Positions 26,158-34,782 of a stretch of 64,000 bases of DNA are shown here, one piece after another. Numbering within the stretch: the first letter of the stretch is position 1; each line of letters starts with the position of its first letter. The translations under genes were made by a program, and so were the position numbers. The DNA is from Brevibacterium luteolum (GTDB taxonomy: Bacteria > Actinomycetota > Actinomycetes > Actinomycetales > Brevibacteriaceae): contig NZ_JABEMC010000002.1 of the NCBI RefSeq assembly GCF_013004595.1, positions 186,001 to 250,000 of the forward strand, written 5' to 3'. Under the pieces are notes generated by a model. The model did no database searches. It was not told where the DNA came from and saw only the letters and a program-made list of their open reading frames with translations.

Positions 26158-26724
26158 TCAGCCCCGCCCTGTCAGCCGGTGCGTTCCGAGCACTTCATGC
26201 CGGGTCGGCCCGTGCCGGAGGTGGGAGGCGACGAGGCTGATCTCCTCGACCCTCCAGCGCAGCGGCGGGAATGCGTCGAGCACCTGCAGCCATTTCGTCG
26301 CGTTGATCGCCCGCCTGCCGGTGCGGGCGAGCGTCAGATGCGGCACCGGATCAGCCGAGTCGACCCGGGTGCCGGCATTGTTGGCGACATTGCGCGCCCG
26401 CTGCTGCAGGCGGATGACCTCATCCCGCCCCGCCCCGATCCCGAGATAGAGCACCTTCGCCTCGGCCGCGTTCGGAAACGCTCCTCCCCCAGCCAACTCG
26501 ATGTCGAAGGGCGCAATCGTCTGGGCGGTCTCGGCGAGCATCTCGTCGATCCGGTCCTCGCAGTCGGTAGTGACATCGGGCATGAACGCCAGCGTCACGT
26601 GCCACAGCCGTTCAGCTGTGAAGCGCAGGTTCTCGTCGATTCCGCGCCGGGGCTCGACGAGCTCACCCAGCGTCTGCACGATCTCAGACGGCGGGTGGAT
26701 GGCGGTGAACATCCGCTGTCCCAT
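26158..26724 (-). CDS. thpR: RNA 2',3'-cyclic phosphodiesterase (2H family)
   Basis: A 188-residue 2H phosphoesterase with both signature motifs: HVTLAF (42-47) and HLTLAR (129-134), each giving a His and a Thr to the active site. Family members open 2',3'-cyclic phosphates or ligate tRNA halves in vitro. Length and the 'FTAIHPP' start match ThpR (formerly LigT). ATG at 26724. The gene lies 34 bases downstream of the hydroxy acid dehydrogenase on the same strand, so they may share a transcript. Confidence 0.9.
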   Translation of the reverse strand: MGQRMFTAIHPPSEIVQTLGELVEPRRGIDENLRFTAERLWHVTLAFMPDVTTDCEDRIDEMLAETAQTIAPFDIELAGGGAFPNAAEAKVLYLGIGAGRDEVIRLQQRARNVANNAGTRVDSADPVPHLTLARTGRRAINATKWLQVLDAFPPLRWRVEEISLVASHLRHGPTRHEVLGTHRLTGRG

Positions 26725-26758
26725 CAGTCCTCCTCAACCCCGCACCCTGACCGGCCCC

Positions 26759-27997
26759 TCAGCCCTCGCCGCGGTCCCGTTCGGCCCGGCGGATCATATC
26801 CGGGTTGAGGTCCGCGAGAGTCGCGGCACCCATGAGGTGCATGGTCACCCGCATCTGCGCTTCGAGCAGTTCGAGGACCTTGCGCACGCCGGCCTCGCCT
26901 GCAGCCATCAGGCCGTAGAGGTATGCCCGGCCGATGAGCGTGAAGTCGGCCCCGTAGGCGAGCGCGGCGAGGATGTCGGCACCGTGCATGATCCCGGAGT
27001 CGAGGATGATCTCGACGTCGTCTCCGGCGGCGGCGCGCACCACCGGTAGGGCATCGAAGCTCGTCGGCGCGCGGTCGAGCTGGCGACCGCCGTGGTTCGA
27101 TACGACGAGGCCGTCGGCGCCGTTGTCGAGTGAGCGCTGCGTGTCCTCGGCGGTGAGCACACCTTTGACGAACAGCTTCCCGGGCCACTGCTCGCGGATC
27201 CAGGCGAGGTCCTCCATCGACAGGGTCGGGTCGAACATGCCGTTGACGAGGGCGGCCAGCGATGAGGTGTCATCGGACAGCGAGGCGAAGGTCAGCGGGT
27301 CAGTGGTGAGGAAGTTGAACCACCATTCGGGGCGGTAGGAGGCGTCGAGCACAGTGCCGATCGTCAGCTTCGGCGGCACAGACAGGCCGTTGCGCACGTC
27401 GCGCAGCCGGCGGCCGGAGACTGCCGTGTCGACGGTGACGAGCAGGTTCCGGTAGCCGGCAGCCCAGGCCCGCTGAATGAGGTCAAGAGACGCCTCCCGG
27501 TCGCGCCACAGGTACAGCTGGAACCACTTCGTCGCATTCGGTGCGGCTGCGGCGACGTCCTCGATCGACTGGGTGCCCATCGTCGACAGCGAAAACGGCA
27601 CGCCGGCGCGTTCAGCCGCTCGCACCCCGGCGACCTCGCCCTCAGCCTGCATCATGCGGGTGAAGCCGGTCGGCGCGATGCCCACCGGCAGCTCGAAGGT
27701 CTCGCCGGCGACCGTGGCGCGCAGATCGATGTCGTCATTGGCGGCCAGGATCGCAGGGATGAATGTCAGTTCGCCGAAGGCATCCCGGTTGCCGTAGTGC
27801 GTGCTTTCGGATTCGGCTGCCCCGTCGACGTAGTCGAACGGCCCGGTCGGGGTTCGCCGTTTGGCGATCCGCCGCAGATCCTCGACGCTGCTCACCCGGG
27901 TGAGCCGGGCCTGGCGGCGATTGCGCTGAAGGTCGAACTGCAGCAGCGGGCCCAGATCGGCCCAGCGGGGTATGCGTCGTCGTAGTGCCATGGCCAC
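26759..27997 (-). CDS. FMN-dependent alpha-hydroxy acid dehydrogenase (L-lactate dehydrogenase type)
   Basis: A 412-residue TIM-barrel flavoprotein with the active-site motif 'SNHGGRQLD' (catalytic His302, Arg305) and FMN-binding Lys278. 'FDYVDGAAESE' near residue 54 and 'PVGIAPTGF' are conserved. It oxidises an L-2-hydroxy acid, most likely L-lactate, passing electrons to quinone or cytochrome. Actinobacterial LldD proteins have this length. Start is GTG 27997 or ATG 27991. Mandelate or glycolate remain alternatives. Confidence 0.87.
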   Translation of the reverse strand: MAMALRRRIPRWADLGPLLQFDLQRNRRQARLTRVSSVEDLRRIAKRRTPTGPFDYVDGAAESESTHYGNRDAFGELTFIPAILAANDDIDLRATVAGETFELPVGIAPTGFTRMMQAEGEVAGVRAAERAGVPFSLSTMGTQSIEDVAAAAPNATKWFQLYLWRDREASLDLIQRAWAAGYRNLLVTVDTAVSGRRLRDVRNGLSVPPKLTIGTVLDASYRPEWWFNFLTTDPLTFASLSDDTSSLAALVNGMFDPTLSMEDLAWIREQWPGKLFVKGVLTAEDTQRSLDNGADGLVVSNHGGRQLDRAPTSFDALPVVRAAAGDDVEIILDSGIMHGADILAALAYGADFTLIGRAYLYGLMAAGEAGVRKVLELLEAQMRVTMHLMGAATLADLNPDMIRRAERDRGEG

Positions 27998-28098
27998 AGG
28001 CTACCGTCTTGCCCGCCGTCGCCGAGGCGGTGGCCGCCAGAGGAGATCCGGTCCCAGAATGGCTGGGAACCGCGGTGTGCGTGTGCCAGGATGAGGCC

Positions 28099-28686
28099 AT
28101 GGCTGATCTTGTGCTCTTCCATTCCGCGCTCGGGCTGACCGAGGGCATGTCCCAGCTGGCAGCGCAGTTCTCCGATGCCGGTCACGCTGTCCACACCCCC
28201 GACTACTACGAGGGCCATGTCTTCGACTCGGTCGATGCCGGCATCGCTTACCGCGACGAGGTCGGCTTCCCGGAGCTTGCGAAGAAGGCCGCCAGCCTTA
28301 TCGAAGACCTCGAGGGCCCGCTCGTCTTCGGCGGCTGGTCACTCGGTGCCGCGCTGGCCCAGTCGATGGGCAAGCGTGATCCCCGCGCGGCCGGCGCGCT
28401 GCTCTTCCACGCCGGAGGTGTGCCGAAGAAGACCTCGTGGCAGGCCGGGGTGCCCCTGCAGATCCACTACGCGATCGGCGATGAGTGGATCGATGCTGGT
28501 GCGCCGGAGCTGCTCGTCGCCTCCGTCGCCGAGGCGGGGGCGAACGCCGCGCAGTTCGTCTACCCCGGCGACGCGCACCTGTTCACCGACCCATCGGCCC
28601 CGGAGTACGACGAGGATCTCGCCTGCCTGCTCATGGCCCGGGTGCAGGCGTTCCTGGCAGAGGAGATCGACCGCAACCGGACCTGA
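28099..28686 (+). CDS. Dienelactone hydrolase-family alpha/beta hydrolase
   Basis: The 195-residue protein has an alpha/beta-hydrolase core with nucleophile motif 'GGWSLG' (Ser81), acid Asp128 ('IGDEW') and His160 ('GDAHLF'). True dienelactone hydrolases use Cys; the Ser form is common among uncharacterised DLH-family proteins of actinobacteria. The substrate is unknown. ATG at 28099 follows AGGATGAGG, and the longer frame to 27985 overlaps the divergent promoter. It diverges from the hydroxy acid dehydrogenase. Confidence 0.82.
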   Translation: MADLVLFHSALGLTEGMSQLAAQFSDAGHAVHTPDYYEGHVFDSVDAGIAYRDEVGFPELAKKAASLIEDLEGPLVFGGWSLGAALAQSMGKRDPRAAGALLFHAGGVPKKTSWQAGVPLQIHYAIGDEWIDAGAPELLVASVAEAGANAAQFVYPGDAHLFTDPSAPEYDEDLACLLMARVQAFLAEEIDRNRT

Positions 28687-28704
28687 TCAGACCGCGCTCT
28701 GATC
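28685..28704 (+). terminator. Possible hairpin terminator after the DLH-family gene
   Basis: GATCAGA (28685-28691) and TCTGATC (28698-28704) are perfect 7-base arms with a 6-base loop, starting at the stop codon. Stability is modest. Confidence 0.4.
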
Positions 28705-28932
28705 GGCGGAGCGGGGAGCTCGAACTGCGTCGTTCACGCGACCGGCGGGGTGGGACCGCAGGGTATGGCCGAATATATCTTCAAAAACTTTATTTGCGCC
28801 CTGACCTGCAACGATAGTTGTTACACAGGCTGCCGGGACTCGTTTTCACCGCTGTGAGGGCCCGTTCTGTGGTAGTGATGTCAGTGCCTCAATCTAGGTT
28901 AGAGGCAGATACACCGAAGGAGGTGATCTGCC
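28705..28932. promoter_or_regulatory. AT-rich upstream region of the HNH gene
   Basis: A patch at 28770-28830 (ATATATCTTC, AAACTTTATTTG, GATAGTTGTTACAC) is far richer in AT than the surroundings, and AAGGAGGTGATC gives a near-perfect ribosome binding site before the ATG at 28933. It likely holds the promoter of the HNH gene. AT-rich promoters with strong binding sites often accompany transferred genes. Confidence 0.5.
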
Positions 28933-30522
28933 ATGACCGCCGAGTCCGTTCCAGCTGATGGCGCCCAGCCGGCCGAGGCCCATCCGGAGTTCCTCGATGC
29001 TGCCGACATCGCACAGTTGAAGGCGCACTGCCCCGAACTGCTGGCTGCGGTCACGGCACTAGAGGACACCGGCGCCACGATCCAGCACAATGCCGCCCTG
29101 GACAGCGCCGCGGCGATCGCCATCGGCAAGGGACTTGAGCTCGTCCGCCGCAAACTCGAATCGGCCACCGCTCAGAGCACGCGCCTCATGTCCCAGCAGA
29201 TCGAACCCAGCCACTACGGTGTGCGGAAGCTGCCGGCACTGCTGAAGCAGAAGATGCGCATCACCACGTACGAGGCCCGCCGCCGGCTGTCGATGGCCCG
29301 CTGCTTAACGGAGCATCACAGCACGACCGGTCAGCCGATCCCGGCCCAGCTGCCGGAAGTTGCTGCCTGCCTGCAGGCAGGCACGATCTCGGTGGACCAG
29401 GCGCAGGCGATCATTCAGCAGATCGATGCGCTGCCACCTCGCGTGCGCGCCGAGCACGAACCCGCCGTCGAGCGTGTGCTGGTTGAAAATGCCCCAGGCC
29501 TGCGGGTGGAGGAATTCCGGGTGCTGGGCAAACGCATCCTCGGCTACCTCGACCCAGACGGGAAACTCGAAACCGAACCCAGCCACCCGGATGACTACTT
29601 CGTCACCGTCAACCAGAAGACCAATGGCGACTGGATCCTGCGCGGTCTTCTCGACTCGACAACCGGGCTGACCCTCAACGCACTGCTGACCAACCGCCAA
29701 CAAGGCCCTGCCGATATCGTTGAGACAGTCCGCACTGCAGCAGACAATCCACAAGGTGGCTCCGCGTCCCCTGAAGAGGACGGTTCCACTGTGGCCGGTG
29801 CCGGGCACCTCGACGCGGCAGGCTCATCGTTCGGCCCACCCGCCATGGATCCGTTCGCGGACTCCTGGGAGGACGCCGGCTGCCAACCGAACGCAGCCAC
29901 AACCGATGGCAGCCCGACCATCGCACCGGTCTTCGACGACACCCGTCCCGACGGAGCACGCCGCCACGACCGGTTCTCAGTCCTCATCACCCGCGGCGCC
30001 TGCGAACCCACCGGTGCCGGCTCATATGCCCTCGTCGTCACCGCCACAGCTGAACAGCTCGCACGCGGTGAAGGCGAAGTCGAAGCCGCAGGCGGCCACA
30101 CACGACTCGAAGACATCCTGCAGCTCTCCCCTGGAGGCAAGTTCTACTACTCCTCCACCAGACCAGGCACCCGCGACGTCAAGGTCCGCACAGAAGGCCG
30201 CTTCGCCACTCCAACCCAAATGACACTGCTCAAAGCACGCGACCGCGGCTGCAGCTTCCCCGACTGCGATATCCCCGTCGGCTGGTGCGAAGCCCACCAC
30301 ATGCACGCCCACCGCCACGGCGGACCCACCGATCTGAACAACCTCACGCTGCTGTGCCGTTTCCACCACGCCTGGCACGAACGCCACGGCTGGCGATCCA
30401 CACTCCTCAACGGGCTACCCGCCTGGATACCACCCCAGACCCTCGACCGAACCCAACGACCGCTCTTCCACTCCCGATTCCAAGCCGAACTAGCCGACCC
30501 AGTCACACTCTTCCCCGAATGA
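28933..30522 (+). CDS. DUF222 domain protein with C-terminal HNH endonuclease domain (13E12 type)
   Basis: A 529-residue protein with an N-terminal helical DUF222 region (~50-380) and an HNH nuclease motif in the last ~90 residues. The motif reads 'GCSFPDCDIPVGWCEAHH', then 'HGGPTDLNNL' and 'CRFHHAWH'; the Cys residues bind a structural zinc and the His residues the catalytic metal. These proteins occur in many near-identical copies in actinobacterial genomes and resemble the M. tuberculosis 13E12 family. Function is unproven. The strong AAGGAGGTGATC site marks the start. Confidence 0.87.
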   Translation: MTAESVPADGAQPAEAHPEFLDAADIAQLKAHCPELLAAVTALEDTGATIQHNAALDSAAAIAIGKGLELVRRKLESATAQSTRLMSQQIEPSHYGVRKLPALLKQKMRITTYEARRRLSMARCLTEHHSTTGQPIPAQLPEVAACLQAGTISVDQAQAIIQQIDALPPRVRAEHEPAVERVLVENAPGLRVEEFRVLGKRILGYLDPDGKLETEPSHPDDYFVTVNQKTNGDWILRGLLDSTTGLTLNALLTNRQQGPADIVETVRTAADNPQGGSASPEEDGSTVAGAGHLDAAGSSFGPPAMDPFADSWEDAGCQPNAATTDGSPTIAPVFDDTRPDGARRHDRFSVLITRGACEPTGAGSYALVVTATAEQLARGEGEVEAAGGHTRLEDILQLSPGGKFYYSSTRPGTRDVKVRTEGRFATPTQMTLLKARDRGCSFPDCDIPVGWCEAHHMHAHRHGGPTDLNNLTLLCRFHHAWHERHGWRSTLLNGLPAWIPPQTLDRTQRPLFHSRFQAELADPVTLFPE

Positions 30523-30564
30523 TGTATCCGCCTGCCTAAGCGGGCTACCGCCGGAGCGCTCCTC

Positions 30565-30600
30565 GTGGGGTGACCGGACGTGCTCGCCGCATCACCCCAC
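30565..30600. terminator. Bidirectional hairpin between HNH and SDR genes
   Basis: GTGGGGTGA (30565-30573) and TCACCCCAC (30592-30600) are perfect 9-base arms with an 18-base loop between two convergent genes. Confidence 0.55.
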
Positions 30601-30607
30601 CGGCAGC

Positions 30608-31411
30608 TCAGTCCATCACGAGCCCGTTGTCGACGATGAGGTTCTGGCCGGTCACCGCGCGTGAAGCCGGTGAGGCGAAGAACGTCACCGCCGAGGCGAA
30701 CTCCTCCGGCGTCGTGACATGCCCCAGAGGCGTGTTCGCAGCGATAGCATCGAACACCTCATCAGGGGTGGCCGAGGACGCGTCGGTGGTGCGCAGCAGC
30801 CCGCCGGAGACCATGTTGACGCGCACACCCAACGGGCCGAGGTCCTTGGCGTAGGTGCGGGTGAGCGAGAGCAGCGCGGCCTTCGCGGCGGTGTAGTCGT
30901 GGTAGGGCACGACGGGGTTCTGGAACAGGTTGGTGCCGATGTTGACGACCCGACCCGAACCGATCTCGCGGAATCCGCTCATCGCAGCCTGAATGACGTG
31001 CATCGCCCCGCCGACGGTGCCGCGGAACTGCTGCTCGAAGGCGGCGAAGGCGATCTCATCGGCGTCCGGGCGCTCATCGCCGTTGAAGGAGAAGTCGACA
31101 AGCGCGTTGTTGATGACGGTGGAGACCGGCTGCCCGAACTCCTCGCGGGCGGTCTCGAACATCGCCACCACCTGGCGGAAGTCGGTGACGTCGGCTTCGA
31201 CGGCCAGCGCGCGACCGCCTCGGGCTCGGATCTGCTCGGCGAGCTCCTGGGCCTGGTCAGCCGAATAGCGGTAATTGATGACGAGTGCCGCGCCTTCGCG
31301 GTAGAAGGCCTTGACGAGCGCGGCGCCGAGCCCGCGGCCGCCTCCGGTGACAAGGACGAGCTGTTCGTTCAGCGGCAGCGCCGCCGTCGTGTGAGCCTGC
31401 GCGTTCGACAT
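30608..31411 (-). CDS. Short-chain dehydrogenase with atypical active site
   Basis: A 267-residue SDR with the cofactor motif TGGGRGLG (22-29) and catalytic Tyr173 and Lys177 ('YTAAK'). The NNAG motif is NNAL (101-104), and the catalytic Ser position reads Thr ('VVNIGTNLF', ~160). This set recalls 3-oxoacyl-ACP reductase-like SDRs of unknown substrate more than FabG. ATG at 31411; weak binding site 'AGGGAGT'. It appears to be transcribed alone. Substrate unknown. Confidence 0.78.
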   Translation of the reverse strand: MSNAQAHTTAALPLNEQLVLVTGGGRGLGAALVKAFYREGAALVINYRYSADQAQELAEQIRARGGRALAVEADVTDFRQVVAMFETAREEFGQPVSTVINNALVDFSFNGDERPDADEIAFAAFEQQFRGTVGGAMHVIQAAMSGFREIGSGRVVNIGTNLFQNPVVPYHDYTAAKAALLSLTRTYAKDLGPLGVRVNMVSGGLLRTTDASSATPDEVFDAIAANTPLGHVTTPEEFASAVTFFASPASRAVTGQNLIVDNGLVMD

Positions 31412-31511
31412 CGAAACTCCCTAAGGCTGGGGCCGCACGCGGCCCGTGGACGTGAGGTGCCACCAGCCTATCCGGTTCGCACCGGTCTGAGCAGTGCGCG
31501 CTCAGCAGGGC

Positions 31512-32612
31512 TCAGCCCCGTCCGGCGCGTTCGGCTGCGCGGCGCTGCCGGCGGGTGAGGAACTCTCCGTCGCCAGCGGCCTGATCCCCTCCCGACGCGG
31601 TGGTGGCCGGTTCCGAGGCGGTGGTGGCCGGTTCCGAGGCTGAGGTTCCCTCCGCCTCGGCGACGTCGCGTGCTGGGACGGACGCTTCACCCGGGCGGGT
31701 CGCAGCGGCGCCGTCGGCGAGACGGTCGCCGTCCTCGCCGCCGGGCAGTTCCGAACGGTCGAAGCCGAGCTTCCTGCCCGGGGCCGTGAGGGGGTAGAAA
31801 ATGAGGAACCACAGAGCGATGAGCACGCCTGCGATGATGAGGATGCTGCCCCAGGCCGGGATCGTGCGGTCGAAGGCGAGCAGCGCTTCCTGCAGTGCTC
31901 CGGCGGTCGTGGTGGAGATGATCTCCGGGACGCCGACGAGGCCGTTGGTGGCCATGAAGATGACGCCGACGGCGATGAAGACGATGCCGGAGATGAGCGA
32001 GGTCGTGTGGAAGTCGCGGCCAGCGATCGTGATCGTCTTGCCGCGCAGCCACGAGATCCGATCGGCGCCGAGCTTCTGCCAGACAACGGCGATGACGAAC
32101 ACCGGCACCGCGATGCCGAGCGCATAGACCGACAGGTAGAACATGCCGGTGAGCGGACTGCCGCCCGAGGCCGCCAGGGTGAGCACGGCACCGAGGATCG
32201 GGCCGGTGCAGAACCCGGCGACACCGGAGACGATGCCGAGCACGTAGGCACTCAGCAGCGAGGCGGTGCCGCCGCTGCCGGCGCCGGGGTTGCGCAGACT
32301 CTCGGGCATGAAGCGGCCCAGGTCGAAGCCGAGCCCGAAGATCTGCAGCAGCCCGAAGATGATGAGCAGGACGCTGGCGACCATGATGAGGGTGGTGCGG
32401 TGGGCGGTCAGCAGCGCGCCGATGAAACCGGCGCCGGCACCCATCGGCAGCAGGATCGTGAGCAGCCCGATGAAGAACATCGCCGCCCGGCCGACGAGCT
32501 TCGTCCCACCTGAGACACTGAAGGCGAAGAACGCCGGGATGAGCAGCGCCCCGCACGGGCTCAGCAGAGCGAGCACGCCACCGAGGAAGGCTGCGGTGAG
32601 TCCGATGGTCAT
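31512..32612 (-). CDS. ccdA: CcdA/DsbD-type thiol-disulfide membrane transporter
   Basis: A 366-residue protein with six to seven membrane helices followed by a ~90-residue disordered cytoplasmic tail. The redox Cys pair lies in 'SPCGALLIP' (helix 1) and 'GFCTGPI' (helix 4), each beside Pro as in CcdA. It carries electrons across the membrane to reduce outer thiol proteins. The tail holds a repeated 'EPATTAS' from a 21-base tandem duplication. Its ATG overlaps the stop of the DsbA-like gene upstream (ATGA), so the pair acts together. Confidence 0.88.
   Translation of the reverse strand: MTIGLTAAFLGGVLALLSPCGALLIPAFFAFSVSGGTKLVGRAAMFFIGLLTILLPMGAGAGFIGALLTAHRTTLIMVASVLLIIFGLLQIFGLGFDLGRFMPESLRNPGAGSGGTASLLSAYVLGIVSGVAGFCTGPILGAVLTLAASGGSPLTGMFYLSVYALGIAVPVFVIAVVWQKLGADRISWLRGKTITIAGRDFHTTSLISGIVFIAVGVIFMATNGLVGVPEIISTTTAGALQEALLAFDRTIPAWGSILIIAGVLIALWFLIFYPLTAPGRKLGFDRSELPGGEDGDRLADGAAATRPGEASVPARDVAEAEGTSASEPATTASEPATTASGGDQAAGDGEFLTRRQRRAAERAGRG
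31597..31638. repeat. 21-bp tandem duplication in the ccdA tail
   Basis: GCGGTGGTGGCCGGTTCCGAG occurs twice, at 31597-31617 and 31618-31638, coding for a repeated seven-residue unit in the disordered tail. The junction holds a copy of CCGAGGCGGTGG. Confidence 0.85.
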
Positions 32613-33382
32613 GAACTGCCTCCTGCCTCGTACGGGTTGTCCTGCTCAGCGGCCTCGATGGCCTTCTGGAACTCCTCCAACGGCTGTGCACCGGACATCG
32701 GCTGCCCGTTGATGACGAAGGCCGGGGTGGAGAACGCACCGACCTCGGCGGCCTCTTCGGCGTTGTCGCGCACGTGCTGGTAGGCCTCATCGGATTCCAT
32801 GTCGCGCTCGAACTGCGCGAGGTCCATGCTCAGCGCCTGCGCGGCCGCAGTGAGCTTCTCCTGTGTCAGGTCAGGGGGGTCGAGCGGCTCGCCGTCGCCG
32901 AACAGGCTCTGGTGGAACTCGATGTAAAGGTTCTGCTGGCCGGCCGCCCACGCGGCGCGGGCGGCTCGGTTGGAGTCCTCGCCGAAGAAGTCGACGTCGC
33001 GCCATTCGATGCGCAGCTTCGCCTCATTGAGGTACTGGTCGATGAGCTGCGGTTCGACCTCGGCGGAGTGCTTGGCGCAGAACGGGCATTGGAAGTCGGT
33101 GAAGACGACCATCGCCACCGGCGACTCGGGGTTGCCGAGCCCGAAGGGGTCCTCAACGTCACGCCGAGCTTCACCGGGGGTCTCGCCGTCGGAGTCGCCG
33201 TCGGCAGCAGGCGAAGCGCCGGCACCGGCGTCGCCTCCCTGGCCAGCCGTCCGGGTCTGCTCAGCCACCGGGGCAGGCTGGTCGTCCTCGTCGATGACGA
33301 GGATGAAGATCGCGATGAGGGCGATGACGAGGATATTCACCGGAATCGCCCAGAACCAGAAGGGACGCGAATTGGCACGCAC
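32609..33382 (-). CDS. Membrane-anchored DsbA-like thioredoxin-fold oxidoreductase
   Basis: The 257-residue protein has an N-terminal membrane anchor (~9-30), a disordered acidic linker (~31-75) and a DsbA-like domain with the active site CPFC (Cys99-Cys102) and cis-Pro region 'STPAFVING'. It should act outside the membrane, oxidising or isomerising disulfides, with ccdA as electron partner. GTG start at 33382. Gram-positive actinobacteria use such anchored DsbA relatives in place of periplasmic ones. Confidence 0.87.
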   Translation of the reverse strand: MRANSRPFWFWAIPVNILVIALIAIFILVIDEDDQPAPVAEQTRTAGQGGDAGAGASPAADGDSDGETPGEARRDVEDPFGLGNPESPVAMVVFTDFQCPFCAKHSAEVEPQLIDQYLNEAKLRIEWRDVDFFGEDSNRAARAAWAAGQQNLYIEFHQSLFGDGEPLDPPDLTQEKLTAAAQALSMDLAQFERDMESDEAYQHVRDNAEEAAEVGAFSTPAFVINGQPMSGAQPLEEFQKAIEAAEQDNPYEAGGSS

Positions 33383-33756
33383 CCTGACACCATAACGAAT
33401 GTCCTCTGTGCCGGTACATCCCCTGACACAAGGTCACTCGCGGCTTATTGAAGTTTTCGGTGTCGGCACAGCCTGCTCCCCTGCCTGGCCCCGGCAGCTG
33501 CGGTGCGCCTCACGTTGCGCTGTGCGCCACACCCCGGTGACCACAAGCCCCCTTGCCGTCAACGAGCAGCCGCACACCACCTCGGGCCCGGTGCCGTCGA
33601 TCCTCGCCTCCAGCTCCCTGCCCGGGGCCGCGACCGCCGCCTGAGCGCGCAGGGACGCCGAACGCCGGGCACCTGCCGGTTGCAGTGATTTGCCAGCTTG
33701 GGTATTAGGATGAGTCGGAGACTCTGCACCGTCAACCTTGCGAAACGGACCCTTCT
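33383..33756. promoter_or_regulatory. Intergenic region with oleA promoter
   Basis: No gene is supported in 374 bases. A promoter-like pair, TTGCAG (33680-33685) and TATTAG (33703-33708) with a 17-base spacer, lies 49 bases before the oleA start. A CCACCTCGGG motif occurs at 33578. An open frame at 33399-33644 has no recognisable features. Confidence 0.5.
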
Positions 33757-34782
33757 TTGAACGGCAATTCGACTTTCCGGCATTCCAACGTCGCGCTCCT
33801 CGGCCTGGTCGAGGTGACGGCACCCGTGGAGGTCACCTCGGCCTCCTTCGACCAGCGACTCGCCGGAACCCTTGAGCGTCTGGGACTGCCCCACGGCCTG
33901 CTCGAACGCGTCGCCGGGGTCAACGCCCGCCGCAACTGGGAGCACCCCTCGGACTTCTCCACCGGTGCCGCCGAGGCCGGGCGCAGGGTGCTGCGCGAGA
34001 CCGGCATCGACGCCGAGCAGGTCGGGCTCATGATCAACACCTCCGTCACCCGCGAGAACCTCGAGCCCTCTGTTGCGGTGTCGATCCACCACGGCATCGG
34101 CCTGCAGCCGCACGCCATGAACTTCGATCTCACCAACGCCTGCCTGGGGTTCGTCAACGGCATGACCCTGGCAGCGACGATGATCGACTCCGGCCAGCTC
34201 GACTACGCCCTCATCGTCGCAGGTGAGGACGCCTCCCGGGTGCAGGAGTCGACGATCGAGCGGCTCTCCCGCCCGGAGATCACCCGGGCCGAATACCTCA
34301 ACGAGTTCGCCTCGCTCACCTTGGGCTCCGGCGCCTCGGCCGCCCTGCTGGGCCCGGCGGACAAGCACCCGGAGGGCCACCGGATCCTCGGCGGGGTGAC
34401 CCGGGCGGCGACGTGGAACCATCAGCTGTGCGTCGGCGACCACGACGGCATGTTCACCGACGCCAAGGGACTGCTGGAGAACGGCATGGAACTCGTCACC
34501 ACCGCCTGGCACACCGCCCACGGCGACGGCTGGGACTGGCGGAACATGGACGCCTATGTCATGCATCAGGTCTCTGACATCCACACGAATTCGATCGCCA
34601 AGGCCGTCGACCTCGACACGACCCGGATCCCGAAGACCTACCCGCAGCTCGGCAACGTCGGCCCGGCCTCCCTGCCGATCACGCTCACCCGCAAGGCCGC
34701 TGAGCTCAGTGCCGGCGACCGGGTGCTGTGCATGGGCGTGGGCTCGGGCCTGAACACGGCGATGACGGAGATCGAGTGGTGA
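33757..34782 (+). CDS. oleA: OleA, thiolase-fold acyl-CoA condensing enzyme for head-to-head olefins
   Basis: The 341-residue protein is a FabH-like thiolase-superfamily enzyme. Catalytic Cys129 ('NACLGF'), His270 ('MHQVSD') and Asn300 ('GNVGPAS') are present, plus Glu103 ('ENLEPS'), the extra Glu that distinguishes OleA from FabH. It joins two fatty acyl-CoAs to a 2-alkyl-3-oxoalkanoate, the first step to long-chain internal alkenes. Start is TTG at 33757; no better start is in frame. oleBC and oleD follow directly, which settles the assignment. Confidence 0.92.
   Translation: MNGNSTFRHSNVALLGLVEVTAPVEVTSASFDQRLAGTLERLGLPHGLLERVAGVNARRNWEHPSDFSTGAAEAGRRVLRETGIDAEQVGLMINTSVTRENLEPSVAVSIHHGIGLQPHAMNFDLTNACLGFVNGMTLAATMIDSGQLDYALIVAGEDASRVQESTIERLSRPEITRAEYLNEFASLTLGSGASAALLGPADKHPEGHRILGGVTRAATWNHQLCVGDHDGMFTDAKGLLENGMELVTTAWHTAHGDGWDWRNMDAYVMHQVSDIHTNSIAKAVDLDTTRIPKTYPQLGNVGPASLPITLTRKAAELSAGDRVLCMGVGSGLNTAMTEIEW

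Noticed and set aside
33399-33644. An 81-codon frame between the DsbA-like gene and oleA
   Set aside because: No ribosome binding site, no recognisable motif and atypical composition; probably chance.
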